Assembly (NCBI RefSeq): GCF_017591425.1
Contig: NW_024467121.1
Span: 24,750,707-24,814,706 of the forward strand
Origin: Ochotona curzoniae
Taxonomy: Eukaryota > Chordata > Mammalia > Lagomorpha > Ochotonidae
DNA length: 64,000 bases
Reading direction: 5' to 3'
Shown: positions 22,578 through 33,670 of the stretch, piece after piece
How positions within the stretch are numbered: the first letter of the stretch is position 1
Layout of the letters: each line of letters opens with the position of its first letter
Translations under genes and position numbers: made by a program
The notes under the pieces: generated by a model
Database searches by the model: none
What the model was told of the DNA's origin: nothing
Seen by the model: only the letters and a program-made list of their open reading frames with translations

Positions 22578-22950
22578 TTTAAAAAGATTTATTTATTTAC
22601 TTGAAAATCAGATTGTCATAACCAACAGAGGGGGCAATAAGGGAGAAGGAGAAGTGAGAAAGTGAGAGAGAGAGAGAGAGAGAGAGAGATACAAGGAGAG
22701 TGAGTTCAATCTTTTATCCACTGTTTCACTCTCCAGATGACTGCCACAGGTAGATCTGGACTGGGCTGAAACCAGGAGTTTCTTCTGGGTGCAGGAGCCC
22801 AAGGACTTTAGCCATCCTCTACTGCTTCCCCACGCTGTTAGCAGGCAGTTGGATCAGAGTGGAGCATCTTGGATAGGACCTGGCACCCATATGCGGTTGT
22901 TAGCACTGTAGCCAGAGGATTAACTTGATATGCCACCATGCTGGCCCTCC
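22578..22950 (-). mobile_element. Old SINE with (GA)n expansion
   Basis: AAAAAGATTTATTTATTTAC start. The normal GAGAGAGG stretch has become (GA)n near 22661-22690. Confidence 0.7.
22659..22691. repeat. (GA)n microsatellite
   Basis: Uninterrupted GA run inside an old SINE. Confidence 0.9.
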
Positions 22951-23039
22951 AGGTTCTCAAACATTCTTAATCCAAAAGGTGTAGAAGGCTGTCTGCCTTA
23001 GCAGCGCAACACCTCGGTTAAAACACAGCTTGAAATGAA

Positions 23040-23372
23040 TTCATGTGGTGCCAGTACAAAAGCTAGTGGTTAAATCTTCACCTTACACGCATGGGATCCC
23101 ATATGAGTGCTGGTTCATATCCTGGCTGCTCCACTTCCCATGCAGCTGCCTGCCTGTGGCTGGGAAAGCAGTAGAAGACAGCCTGAAATCTTGGGGCCAT
23201 ATACCCATATAGGAAATCCAGAATCTCCTGACTTCAGATTGGCTCGGCTCTGGCAATTGTAACCACTTGGGAAGTGGACCAGCAGATTGAAAGATCTTTC
23301 TCTATTTTTCTCCTTCTCTCTATAAACCTGTCTTTCCAATGAATGAATAAATAAATAAATAAATTTTTAAAA
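23040..23372 (+). mobile_element. SINE, diverged
   Basis: GGTTAAATCTTCACCTTACA, GCTGGGAAAGCAGTAGAAGA, tail AATGAATAAATAAATAAATA. Confidence 0.75.
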
Positions 23373-23464
23373 TAATTTAAAATATTTAGGTATATGATTA
23401 ATTTACTATGTGCAGTCCTTGGAAATTTTCATCTTATTTCATTTACTGCTTTCTCAAATCTTGT

Positions 23465-23815
23465 ATCTTAGTCTGTTTGGGGCTATGACAGAAAAATTAT
23501 AGAACAGGTGGCTTAATCAACATTTTTCCCCCCTCAAAATTCCGGAGCTTTGGGAGTCCAAGATCAAGACAGAATTAGATTTGGTATCTGGCAGGGGATG
23601 CATTCCTCGTTCCATAGACAGACATTATCTCCCTGCAACCTCACATTACAGAGGGACTAAGGATCAGGCTTTCCTTACAAGGGGCACCATCCCACTCACA
23701 AGAGCTCCACTCTGATGATCTAAATCTCCCCAAGACCTCACCCCTTAACATTACCACCTTAGCTCAGGTTTCAACAAATGAATTTTGAGAAGACACACTC
23801 AGATCATAGCACTCA
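23465..23815 (-). mobile_element. MaLR-type LTR relic, reverse orientation
   Basis: TTAGTCTGTTTGGGGCTATG, GGAGTCCAAGATCAAGACAG, CTCACCCCTTAACATTACC, GTTTCAACAAATGAATTTTG occur in the order of a reversed MLT1/MST LTR. Confidence 0.7.
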
Positions 23816-24339
23816 AGTAAATATTTTTGCTTTATACAAATAATGAGCCCAAGGCACCAGAGATAGAGGGGTTTTCCAAGGTTACATGGGTGGCAAAGGG
23901 CAGTCTCACCCTTCACCCATGGTCACAGAAGTGGGATGAGTTTGTGTTCCTTCACTTAGAGCCCAGGGTAAGGATCCCATCTCATTCACTTGTAAGTAGC
24001 TCTTTCACAACAAGACTTCTTGATAAAACTGATGAATATTTGCAGACTCCCCCTCCAAAAATGAAAACATAGAAATATAGTATTCTCTATACTCTTATTA
24101 ATAACTCCAGAATCTTCAGTCAGAGCTTTAAATCCAGGGTCCTTTGTCGGTATATGGTCCCAGATCTTCTGCCCAGTAAGCCACACTGGGCTTTAGGTGT
24201 TGGAACACCACACAGATTTGACTGACACAGGGATCAACAGAGAGGTTAGGAAGCCCACAGAGGGCACAAAAATAGGTCTAGCATTTCAAACCAGTTCTAC
24301 TTAATTTCAAAGCATGATAGGCTGATTTTCTGTTTTTGT

Positions 24340-24655
24340 TTCTAAGATCTATTACTATTATTTTTATTGGAAAGTCAGATGTACAAAAAGGAGAGATCTT
24401 CCGTCCAGTGATTCACTCCCCAAGTAGCCACAATGGCCAGAGCTGAGCCAATCCAAAGCCAGGAGCCAGGAACTTCCTCCAGATCTCCTACGTGGGTTCA
24501 GGGTCCCAAGGCTTTGGGTCATCCTTGACTTCTTTCCCAGGCCACAAGCAGGAAACTGGATGGAAGTGGAGCAGCTTAGACACAAACCAGAACCCATATG
24601 GGATCCTGGTGCATGCAAGGCGAGGATTTAGCTACTAGGACATTGTGCGAGGCCT
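24340..24655 (-). mobile_element. SINE
   Basis: TTTTTATTGGAAAGTCAGAT to GACATTGTGCGAGGCC. Confidence 0.83.
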
Positions 24656-24736
24656 ATGGTGGGTTCTTTGTACAATGCTCATTTACTTACAAGATGCCAA
24701 GATATGTACATGTTTAAACCATGTTTGAGAAATTGT

Positions 24737-25065
24737 TTTTTTTTTTTAAAGACTTGTTTATTTTTATTGGAAAGGCAGATATACAGAAAGGAGGAGAGAC
24801 AAAGAGGAAGATCTTCCATCTGATGATTCACTCCTCAAGTGGCTGCAATGGCTGGAGCTGAGCCAATCTGAAGCCAAGAGCCTTTTCAGGGTCTCCCACA
24901 GGGGTGCAGGGTCCCAAGGCTTTGGGCCATCCTCAACTGCTTTCCCAGGCCACAAGCAGGGAGCTGGATGGGAAGTGGAGCTGTCGGGATTAGAACTGGT
25001 GCCCATATGGGATTCTGGTGTATTCAAGGCGAGGACTTTAACTGGTATGCTATCACTTCGTACTC
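24737..25065 (-). mobile_element. SINE, full length
   Basis: T-run, GACTTGTTTATTTTTATTGG, body CTGTCGGGATTAGAACTGGT. Direct repeat of the copy at 24340. Confidence 0.87.
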
Positions 25066-25115
25066 CTAAATTTTTCTTAATTTAAGCTGGAAGCAGGCTG
25101 TAAATAAATAAAGGT

Positions 25116-25182
25116 TAGGGCCCAACACGATGGCCAAGCAGCTAAAATCCTTGCCTTGGATGCGCCAGGATCCCATTTGGGC
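25116..25182 (+). mobile_element. SINE head only (3'-truncated)
   Basis: GGCCCAACACGATGGCCAAG to CCAGGATCCCATTTGGGC, then unique sequence. Loss of the 3' part is unusual for a retroposon and suggests a later deletion. Confidence 0.7.
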
Positions 25183-25711
25183 ATATTTGTGAAGTCCCTC
25201 ATTAATGACAGAATGCATCAATGACAGAATCACATAAATCCAACCTTTGCTGAGGCTGAAGCCAGTTAGTAACCCCAGGTTGGTTGTGAGGAAAGCCCAT
25301 GTTTTGATGATCTATTTATTGTGTCAGGACTGGTTGGGATGTTAGAGAAGGAGCAAAAGGTGACAGACCCAGGACGGAGTCCAGAGCAAAGCTGACTCCC
25401 TTTACAATGCCATCTGTGAAAGCAGGCCCCCTGAGACCGCACTGAGCACTGCCTCATATTCCTGCAGTGACCCCCAAACTCCACTTCACCATCTTGTACT
25501 GTGAGCATCTGTGATGTGCTCCACATGCTGCCAGATCAGCAGGGAATAAGAAACAAGTCAAACTTTGGTCTTCTAATGTTTCATGTTGCAGTGGATTTAG
25601 GACAGCTGAATACGGCGATTACAGCAGATTCATGAGGGAGAAGGAGGGCATAAGAATTCAACACAAGGCATTGAAAATGTAGCTGTGCAAACATGCATGA
25701 GCTGAATTCTT
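25183..25711. other. Unassigned
   Basis: Contains no recognised repeat between a truncated SINE and the L1 piece. Confidence 0.5.
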
Positions 25712-26400
25712 CGTAATACAAAAATAAACTTCAAGTGTATCAAGATTTAAATGTGAAATAAACAAGATCATAACAGATTTAACAAAACACAAAGCATCAA
25801 TTTAGCATTTTATAATCATGGAATGGTACTATTTTCCAAGCAGGATGTGAATTACAGATGCCATAAAGAAAAAGACTAAAAAGTTTGATCGCATAAAAAT
25901 TTGAAAGCTTCTATAAGAAAAAACAACTGTAAAAACATTTTTAAATGGAAAACTTTAACAGTGCCCATGGAAGACAAATTTCTCTAAGATATAAACATGC
26001 TTTCAAATCAATGCAAAAATGATGAATATTTTTCCATCTCCAAAGAAGCAGAATTCACTAAAAAAAAAAGTACAAATTGCCAATAAACATTTGACAAGAT
26101 GCGGGAAGACCAAAGGCATGTAGAATAAAACAATATTGGACAATTTTCCACCTCATAAACTGGCAAATATTTTTAATGATTTCTATTTTCAACATGGATG
26201 GTGAAGTGGTGGTGGCGGCGGCGGGGCTTTGATATCAGTGTAAGCCAGAACAACTTTGTAGAGAGAAAGGCTGGGATATTTATCATTCTTTAAAAATGTT
26301 CATATTCTTTGCCCAGTAATACTACTACTAAAATCTTGTCCCTGGCAGTGCCACAATTGCCCAAATATAGAGAAACAAAGATGTCATTCCTTATAAACAC
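25712..26400 (+). mobile_element. Old L1 fragment, end of ORF2
   Basis: ORF2-type text such as GTTTGATCGCATAAAAATTT, GAAGCTTCTATAAG, and AACATTTGACAAGATGCGGG, then TTGCCCAGTAATACTACTAC, in the order of mammalian L1M elements. Many stops; not functional. Confidence 0.75.
26206..26226. repeat. (GGT)n/(GGC)n repeat
   Basis: GTGGTGGTGGCGGCGGCGGG; a GC-rich island in AT-rich L1 sequence. Confidence 0.8.
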
Positions 26401-26454
26401 TATTACTATGAGTTGGGACCTGCCACATGCCAGGTGCTATATCCAGTACATTTA

Positions 26455-26760
26455 AAAATGTATTTTATTTATTTGAAAGGCAGAAAGGGAAATGGAAAGG
26501 CAGAGAGATTTTCTATCTGCTACTTCATTTCCAAAATGCTGGCAATAGATAGAGCTGGGCCAGCCCAGGCCAAAGCCAGCAGTCAGGAATTCAGTTCAGG
26601 TCTCAAATGTGAAGGGCAGGAACCCAAGCAATTGAGAACACCAAATTTTGTAGCAGCAGGACACTGGAAATAAGAGAAGTGGGACTTAAACCCAGGCCTC
26701 ACTTGTGGAAAATGGGAGTCCTAGGTGCCATCTTAACTGCCATGTCAAATACCTGTCCCT
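26455..26760 (-). mobile_element. Old SINE
   Basis: TATTTTATTTATTTGAAAGG with a diverged body (GGGACTTAAACCCAGGCC). Confidence 0.6.
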
Positions 26761-26764
26761 TTAA

Positions 26765-26865
26765 TACTTTATCATCTTCCAATCCTCACAACCACTAAAT
26801 CAATGTACAACTACTAGTATTTATTTTATAAATGATAAAACTAAAGCATGGGAAAAACAAAGGGG
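26765..26865 (-). mobile_element. MIR-like relic
   Basis: AATCCTCACAACCACTAAAT and TATTTTATAAATGATAAAAC resemble the reverse MIR 3' half. Confidence 0.4.
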
Positions 26866-27178
26866 GGTGGGCAGCACGGAGGCTCAACAGACTAACCGTA
26901 CATCCGGAAAGTACTGGTGTCTCGTAAGGGTGCTTGTTCATGTCCCAGCTGCTTTACTTCCCATCCAGCTCCCAGCTTATGACCTAGGAAAGCAGCAGAG
27001 GATGGCCCAGGACCTTGGGTCTCTGCACCCACATGGCAGACCTGAAGGAAGCTCCTGGTTCCTATCTTGATTACCTCAGCTCTGGCCATTGTGGCAATTT
27101 GGGAAGCAAATCAATGATCGAAGTTTTTTTCCTGTCTCTCCTCCTTTTTGTAAATCTCCCTTTCAATTAAAAGAAACA
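26866..27178 (+). mobile_element. SINE, diverged
   Basis: GGGCAGCACGGAGGCTCAAC head; GAAGGAAGCTCCTGGTTCCT; tail TTTCAATTAAAAGAAACAAC. Confidence 0.7.
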
Positions 27179-28269
27179 ACAACTACTACTAAAGCCTAAG
27201 ATGGAAAAAGTATTCTCAAGATCTCCCACCAAGGATGAGCAAATTCTAATTAGTGCTTGCTCCAAAGCACATTGGAATGTGGTACCATTCTTTGCAGCTG
27301 AAACTAAAAGCAGAACTAAGTTCATGAAAAAGAGGCACATCAAATAAATTAGGGTTCATTCAGAGGCATGTTCCCTGCTGTTCAAGAATAACCCTCACCT
27401 CTTAATCAGAGCCTGCCTCACACATCGCTGACCCGCACCATTCCTGCCCTTGCTGTTACTAATGCAGGTTTTTCAGTCAGTTTAAGTTCTTCACTTCCTC
27501 ACAACTTAGTTTTTAGCTATCACTTTCTATGAAGATCCTTAAAATGACTCACCATCACCCTCCCCAGCTCCACCTCCTCCTTCCTCCCTCTTCAAGCTTC
27601 TGCTGCCTATACCAGCCAGCAAGCTCCTTTCCAGCATTCTGCTTGGTGCAAGTTCTTTGGCAAACTCCCCCTTGACCTCCCAATTGCCATTTTTTTCTTC
27701 AGAACCCAGTATCAGGGAAGTTGCTCTGAGAGCGCCTGTCCTCTCTAGAATCCCATCAGACACAACTGCACTGTTCTGCTCCTCCAGAGCCTGGCCAGAT
27801 TGAATAGCAACTGCTCATTTCCCTCCCTGAAATTCTCTCCTCGGTCTGTCCTCAGCATCTGTGCTCCCTGCATTATACCCTTTATTGCTTCTACTGCAAT
27901 TTCTTCTTGTTGCTCCAAGAAAGAGGCTTCTCTGTGGCACTACCTGTTGTTTTATTTCAATTTATAGTCATAAATCTTCTACAAACTGGAAAATGAGCAG
28001 ATATTACTGTTTTGTGGTTTACCTGGGAACTATACAGAAAACATTATTGCCTTCGATGTGGCACAATAATTTTGCATAATATATCTCAGTCTGAACAGAC
28101 TGTGGCAGGTGTTTTTGACATTCGAAAAATGAAAGTAAACAAAATGCAAAACTATCATTTATGGTAGCCTCCTTGTCACCCCAGAGTAAATTAGACAAGA
28201 GGGGCCATATGCAGAGTGGTATGGCTACACTCACCCAAGGGTCAGTCTACATGGAAAGCCCTTTCCTGA
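27179..28269. other. Unassigned
   Basis: C/T-rich 27545-27860. No gene recognised. Confidence 0.5.
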
Positions 28270-28700
28270 TCCCTATCTTCAGTGCTCTCTCTGCCCTCTT
28301 TCCGTACTATCACAGTTTTTCAGCCCTCTCTAGCCAACCTGCTCCTTTATGCTCCTCCCCTGCCCTGGTCACTCCCTCTACCAGAAATCCAACTCTGGAC
28401 CCTTTATTCTGTGCAGTTACCATCTCGCCTTGGAAAATCCTGCTCAAACATCATGTTCCGCAGGAAGATTCACCTACATCTCCCATCAGTCTCCTGACCA
28501 TTCTCTCCTGTGTCCCTATGATTCCTTGTCAGGAATTCTGTCTCCAGCACCTACAGCACTATTGCAGTTAGTGGTTTCCAACTATGTCTCTCCCCGCCTA
28601 GATACAGGGAATTAGCATGGCTGCTGGATCTGAACCCTCTGCTAGAGTGGCCCCTATTAGGCACTTAGAATACATTACTTGGTAAGTGAATGACAAGGCA
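28270..28700 (+). mobile_element. L2 3'-end relic
   Basis: CCTGGTCACTCCCTCTACCA, CTCAAACATCATGTTCCGCA, and a tail TTAGGCACTTAGAATACATT are in the order of the L2 (CR1-clade LINE) 3' end. Confidence 0.6.
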
Positions 28701-28727
28701 TTGCCAATAAATAATCCATACCAGGGG

Positions 28728-29395
28728 TTAGCATTTGGTGCAGGGGCTAAAATGCTGAGACACCAGAATCCCACACCAGAGTTCTTGGTTTGAGTCTCAG
28801 CTCCTGTGTTTCTGATTCAGCTTCCTACTTGAGTGTAACTTGGGAGGCTGTGGTGATGTGGTAGGCAGTTGAGTTCCTTTTTTTTTTTTTAAAGACTTAT
28901 TTATTTTTATTGGAAAGGCAGATATACAGAGAGGAGGAGAGACAGAGAGGAAGATCTTTCATCCATTGATTCATTTTCCAAGTGGCTGCAATGGCTGGAG
29001 CTGTGCCAATCCAAAGCCAAGAGCCAGGAGTCTCTTCCGGGTCTCCCATGTGGGTGCAGGGTCCCAGGGCTGTGGGCCATCCTTGACTACTTCCCAGGCC
29101 ACAAGCAGGGAGCTGGATGGGAAGCAGGGCAGCTGAGATTAGAATCAGCACCCATATGGGATCCTGGTGGGTGCAAGGCGAGGACTTTAGCCTCTAGGTT
29201 ACCGTGCCAGGGCCAGGTAGTTGAGTGCTTGTCACCCACCTGGGAAATTGAGATTGAGCTGTAGGCTTTTAGCTTCTGCCTGGTCCAGTACTGGCTAGTG
29301 TGAATCAAAGGTTGGAAGGTTTCTTTGTCTTTATCTTTCTCTTTCCATCTCTCTCTGCCTTTTCAAGTCCAAAAAATTTCAATAAATTTTTTAAA
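28728..29395 (+). mobile_element. Old SINE interrupted by a younger SINE
   Basis: Left half 28728-28875 and right half 29213-29395 (tail TTTCAATAAATTTTTTAAAA) join into one diverged sense copy. Confidence 0.65.
28878..29212 (-). mobile_element. Younger SINE nested in an old SINE
   Basis: T-run and reversed full-length copy; flanks AGGCAGTTGAGT and AGGTAGTTGAGT are its duplication with one mismatch. Confidence 0.88.
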
Positions 29396-30995
29396 AAACA
29401 CAGATTGTTTATTCCAGCCTGCCCTTCCCATGGCTGGTCCCCTCCCTGCTGGCTTTCATCCCCTACTTGGTTGTTGGCAGCTGTGAGGGCAGTTACAAGC
29501 ATCAGCAGAGAATCAGACTGGCTGTGGTGCTCATGTCCACCTTTTGTCCATCCCCACTTGTTGTCTATTTGGTTTTCAAATTCCACCTTCAGTGCATTTG
29601 TGATTTTTTTCCAATGTAACTTTGGAGCACCCCATCTACTTCTGTGGGTTCTTCTTCATATTGGTATAGGACAAAGTTCACAGAATCTGGGGGATTAACC
29701 AGACCCAGAGGACAAATGGTGTGGAGTGTGAGCAGTGATGGGAGATACGAAGTAAAGGTTCTGGTACCTGTCATACACAGCTCTCTCAATGTGTACCTTC
29801 TGTTGCCTTCCTGGGTTCAGCCATCAGTAATGAGAGCCCCATACTTATTGCCCCTTCTCACTAGGCTTGTGGTTACATACTTCTTTCTTCAAATGGCCAC
29901 ACTACATTTTTCCATTCAACACCACACACACACGTCATGAAAATGAACAACTGAGTCGGCTGGATGTCTGGGTTTGACAGGGTAATGAATCAGAGTTTAA
30001 TTTCCTCTCTGGTACTCCCAGGACGTCAGGCAGGACCAAGGGGACTCAGCAACAGCATTTCCATGACTTCCAGTCTGACTGAAAGTCTCCTGGAGCTGCC
30101 TTAATGGAGGGGAAAGGTTTAGAGCAACAGGAGGACCATGTTTTTTGTTTGTTTGTTTGTTTTTTAGACAAGGAACCATAGAATGTTCTTGGAATAATAT
30201 AAAATTTCCTGAATCAGCAGAGAGTTGCACATTAAAGGGTAAGGATAGAAGAGTTAAAAGAATTTTGGTTTCTTATTTTATGAAGAAAAAGCTGGCTATT
30301 GCCTTAAGGCTGGCTTTTCCTGAGCTCATCTCTCTCTAACCCTCTGCTCTCTCTAAAGTCCAGATTGCTTCTTGGAAGATGGGCACTGGAATGTGAGAGA
30401 GCAGATAAATTTAAGGGAATGATGGGTTCTGTTCCAGAGTGATATGGCCAATAAGAGGAAGGATTCAGGAGGTGAGTTGGCTGTGCTTCGCTATGTTGTG
30501 AAAGACTCTACCCAGAACTATCATTTTCCATCCGACTCCAAAGGCTGCACCCTAGAGGTTCTGGATACATTGGTCTTGGTGGCACTCACAGTCCTGCGCT
30601 TCTGCAGCAACAGGAGAACTATTGTTGTAGGAAAAGTGATTGCCTTCCCATAAGAAAACACAGGGTAACAAGTATGCACGAGTCAAGGAGGGTGTGAAAG
30701 TTTGCATTTATAATGGGAAGAGAGGGGGAACAGTCATGCAGATACACACTTGGAATTTCAGAACTGGAAGGAACATAAACACAATCTAATCTCTCGATTC
30801 ACAACCTCCCACTTGTTCCCTGTGAATGGCACTTGATCATTTATGGGAACTCTTATCTATGGTGTCTTGTTTGACTTTCAGATGACTATGTGGGGTAGCT
30901 AGAAATGACTAAGCTTTTGGTAAGGTTGAGAAAACACAGTTTTTTGGTTTTAACTAGTGTACAAGCTTGCAGACACATTATAGAAATGAAGGTGG
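29396..30995. other. Unassigned 1.6 kb
   Basis: Holds a 69-codon frame at 30444-30653 with no recognised homology and a (TTTG)n near 30141. Confidence 0.5.
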
Positions 30996-31345
30996 GGGGC
31001 CCGGCGGTGTGGCCTAGCAGCTAAAGTCCTCACCTTGAACGTGCCGGGATCCCATGTAGGCGCCGGTTCTAATCCCGGCAGCTCCCAGATGCTCCACTTC
31101 CCATCCAGCTCCCTGCTTGTGGCCTGGGAAAGCAGTGGAGGACGGCCCAAAGCTTTGGGACCCTGCACCCATGTGGGATACCTGGAAGAAGTTCCTGGTT
31201 CCTGGCTTCGGATCGTCATAGCATCGCCGTTGCTCTCACTTGGGGAGTGAATCATCGGATGGAAGATCTTCATCTCTGTCTCTCCTCCTCTCTGTATATC
31301 TGACCTTCCAATAAATAAATAAATCTTAAAAAAAAAGAAAAAGAA
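30996..31345 (+). mobile_element. SINE, full length, young
   Basis: GGCCCGGCGGTGTGGCCTAG head; the B box lies in GGCGCCGGTTCTAATCCCGG (RNA polymerase III promoter); an extra CAGATGCTC near 31084. Confidence 0.9.
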
Positions 31346-31469
31346 AAAGAAGTGAAGGTGGGTGGACAGGGAAAGCAAAAATGATTAGAGAAGCTTTCAT
31401 TTTTATTTATAATAGTCTGTTACTTGGAACAAATAAAGACAAAAAGGTAGAATATGAAAAACTATATTT

Positions 31470-31560
31470 TTGTGTTAAAGATTTTTAAAAATAATTATTT
31501 ATTTACTTTTAATTATTGTTTTGTATTGACAATCTTTTCATAATTGATGCTGGATTCTCA
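31470..31560 (-). mobile_element. Relative of the 37449 insertion
   Basis: TTGACAATCTTTTCATAATTGAT here matches TTGACAATCTTTACATAGTTGAT there with three mismatches, next to similar T/A-rich tails. Limits are uncertain. Confidence 0.4.
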
Positions 31561-32127
31561 CCTTCACTCCAAACCCCTGCCAGCTCCTCATCTGTTAAGC
31601 CTCTTCCATTACTCTAATCCTGAAGTACAAGACTACTTTTATCATTCTCACCCTTAAGCCTTCCAATACCCATTTTCATATGTTCAAGCAGCATCCTTAG
31701 TCACTTGCAAACCAGTGACCTTCCTACAAAGGACATAAAAAGCTTTCCACGGCTTTGTGATCTGAAAAGAATCCAGAGCATAGCACTCCAGGCCTCTGAA
31801 ACATGTACGCTCCCTTCTAATCTTCTCCAGGTGATCTCTCTTCTTCATGTGACCTTAGCCAAAAGGCTGAGATGATGTGACCTCTCTTCCTATCCAGTTC
31901 TCATGGTCCTTGCCTCTCTCTAGCCTCCTCTGTGTTTCTTATTTGCTCCATTCAATCCTCAAATTTCGAAACACAGCAAAATACTTTTTTTGTTTAAATA
32001 TCCCATCTTATCTGCTGTGGCTATGATATTTTTCCTTATCCTCTTTGTCAAACGATGTCTTTCTCACCAAATATGAACCTGAACAGCATTCCCTCTAGAA
32101 CCTATTTCCTTGGAAATGAGTAGAGTA

Positions 32128-32380
32128 TCATTGTGGCACAGAGCGTTAAGCTATGGCTTCAAGCATCCACATCCCATAATAGAGCACTGGTTCAGATCCA
32201 GCTTCCTGCTAATACTATCTCGAAGGTAGCAGGTAATGGCCCAGTGCTTGGGCTCCTGCCATCCACGTGGAAGACTCTGATGAAGTGTTGGACTCCCAAC
32301 TTTGGCCTGGCCAATCCTGACTACTGCAGGCATTTGGGGAGTGAACCAACAGATGAAAGATCTTCCTATCTGCATTCTTT
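32128..32380 (+). mobile_element. Old SINE
   Basis: AGTATCATTGTGGCACAGAG head, AGCAGGTAATGGCCCAGTGC body; runs into a pyrimidine tract to about 32570. Confidence 0.55.
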
Positions 32381-32525
32381 CTTTGCTTCCTTCTTCCCCC
32401 TTGCCTTACTTCCTCTCCTCCCTTCCTTTTTTCATTGTCTTCCTCCTTCTCTCTCTTCCCTCTCTTTTCCTTTCCGTTTCTCTATCCCACGTCCCTTCCC
32501 CCTCTCCCTTCCCTCTTGATCTTAC
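32375..32525. repeat. Pyrimidine-rich tract
   Basis: About 150 bases nearly free of purines, grown from the pyrimidine-rich end of an old SINE. Confidence 0.75.
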
Positions 32526-32727
32526 TTATTATCACTCTCTTTGCTGCTCTGCTTTTTCAGTGAATAGAAATAAATATCTAAGAAATCATTGCCTGGCAGC
32601 GTAGCCCTGGAGCCACCATGTCAGAAGCCTGTCTAATCTGCCAGATGAGAGCCACATGCAGGTCTCCTGCCCTCACACAAACTCCTTAAGAGCCTGCAGG
32701 CACCATCACGAATGATGCTTACAATAG

Positions 32728-32968
32728 ATTTCCACCTCCCCAAGTGGCCAGAATGGCCAGAGCTGACCCATTCCGAAGCCAGGAGCCAGGAGCTTCTTCC
32801 AGGTCTTCCACACGAGTGCAGGGTCCCAAGGCTTTGGGTTGTCCTCAACTGCTTTCCCAGGCCACAGGCAGGGAGCTAGTGAAGCAACTGGGACACCAAC
32901 TGGCACCCATATGGGACCCCAGTGTTTGCAAGGCGAGGATCTAGCCACTCAGCCATTGCCCTACACCC
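32728..32968 (-). mobile_element. SINE without its tail half
   Basis: CACCTCCCCAAGTGGCCAGA onward; the A-tail end is missing at the left. Confidence 0.75.
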
Positions 32969-32999
32969 CCTCCCTCTGCCCCATAGTATTACAGTAGTA

Positions 33000-33670
33000 T
33001 AGTCCTTTATGGAGGGAAATTCTAACACATGCCACAATATGGATGAACCTTGAGGATATTATGCTAAGTGAAATAAGATAATCACAGAAGGACATATTAC
33101 TATGTGATTCCACTTATATGAGTTTCTTAGTCAAAGCCAAAGCGACAGGAAGTACAATGCTGATTTACAGGGATTAGAGGAAAGGCAATGGGGAGTTTAA
33201 TGGCTACAGAGTTTTGGTTGGGGAAAACAAAACATCCTGGAGACTGGTGGTGATGTTGCCTAATAATGTAAATGCACTTTATTATCATTTAAAAATATTT
33301 ATTTATTTTTATTGGGAAATTAGATTTACAGAGAGGAAGACAGAAAGATCTTTTGTTCTCTGGCTCACTCCTCAAGTGGCTGCAATGGTCAGAGATGAGC
33401 CCATCCGAAGCCAGGAACCAGGAGCCTCCCCTGGATCTCCCACATGGGTACAAGAGTCCCAAGGCTTTGGGCCATCTTCCACTACTTTCCCAGACCACAA
33501 ATGCAGAGCTGGATGGAAAGTGGAATGCCCATTTGGGATCCTGGCACGTGTAAGGCAAGGACATTAGCCACTACGCTTCCACACTGGACCCTATAAATAC
33601 ACTTAATCTCACTGAATTGCACATTTCAAAATAGTTAAGATGGTAAATTTATATTAGTATTATTGTATTG
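33000..33670 (+). mobile_element. Old L1 3' end, interrupted by a SINE
   Basis: Classic L1M 3' text: ATGGATGAACCTTGAGGATA, TATGCTAAGTGAAATAAG, CTGGTGGTGATGTTGCC, then CACTGAATTGCACATTTCAA after the SINE at 33288-33590. The two halves join cleanly across the SINE. Confidence 0.78.
33288..33592 (-). mobile_element. SINE inside the L1 3' end
   Basis: AAATATTTATTTATTTTTAT to CACACTGGACCC, between the two L1 halves. Confidence 0.85.

Noticed and set aside
28161..28571. 136-codon frame
   Set aside because: Lies on an L2 3' end; pyrimidine-rich composition explains it.
30444..30653. 69-codon frame starting MANKRKDSGGEL
   Set aside because: No homology recognised, no splice or promoter support; length is within chance.
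30996..31080. tRNA gene
   Set aside because: A and B boxes are present, but they form the head of a SINE; no cloverleaf acceptor end follows.
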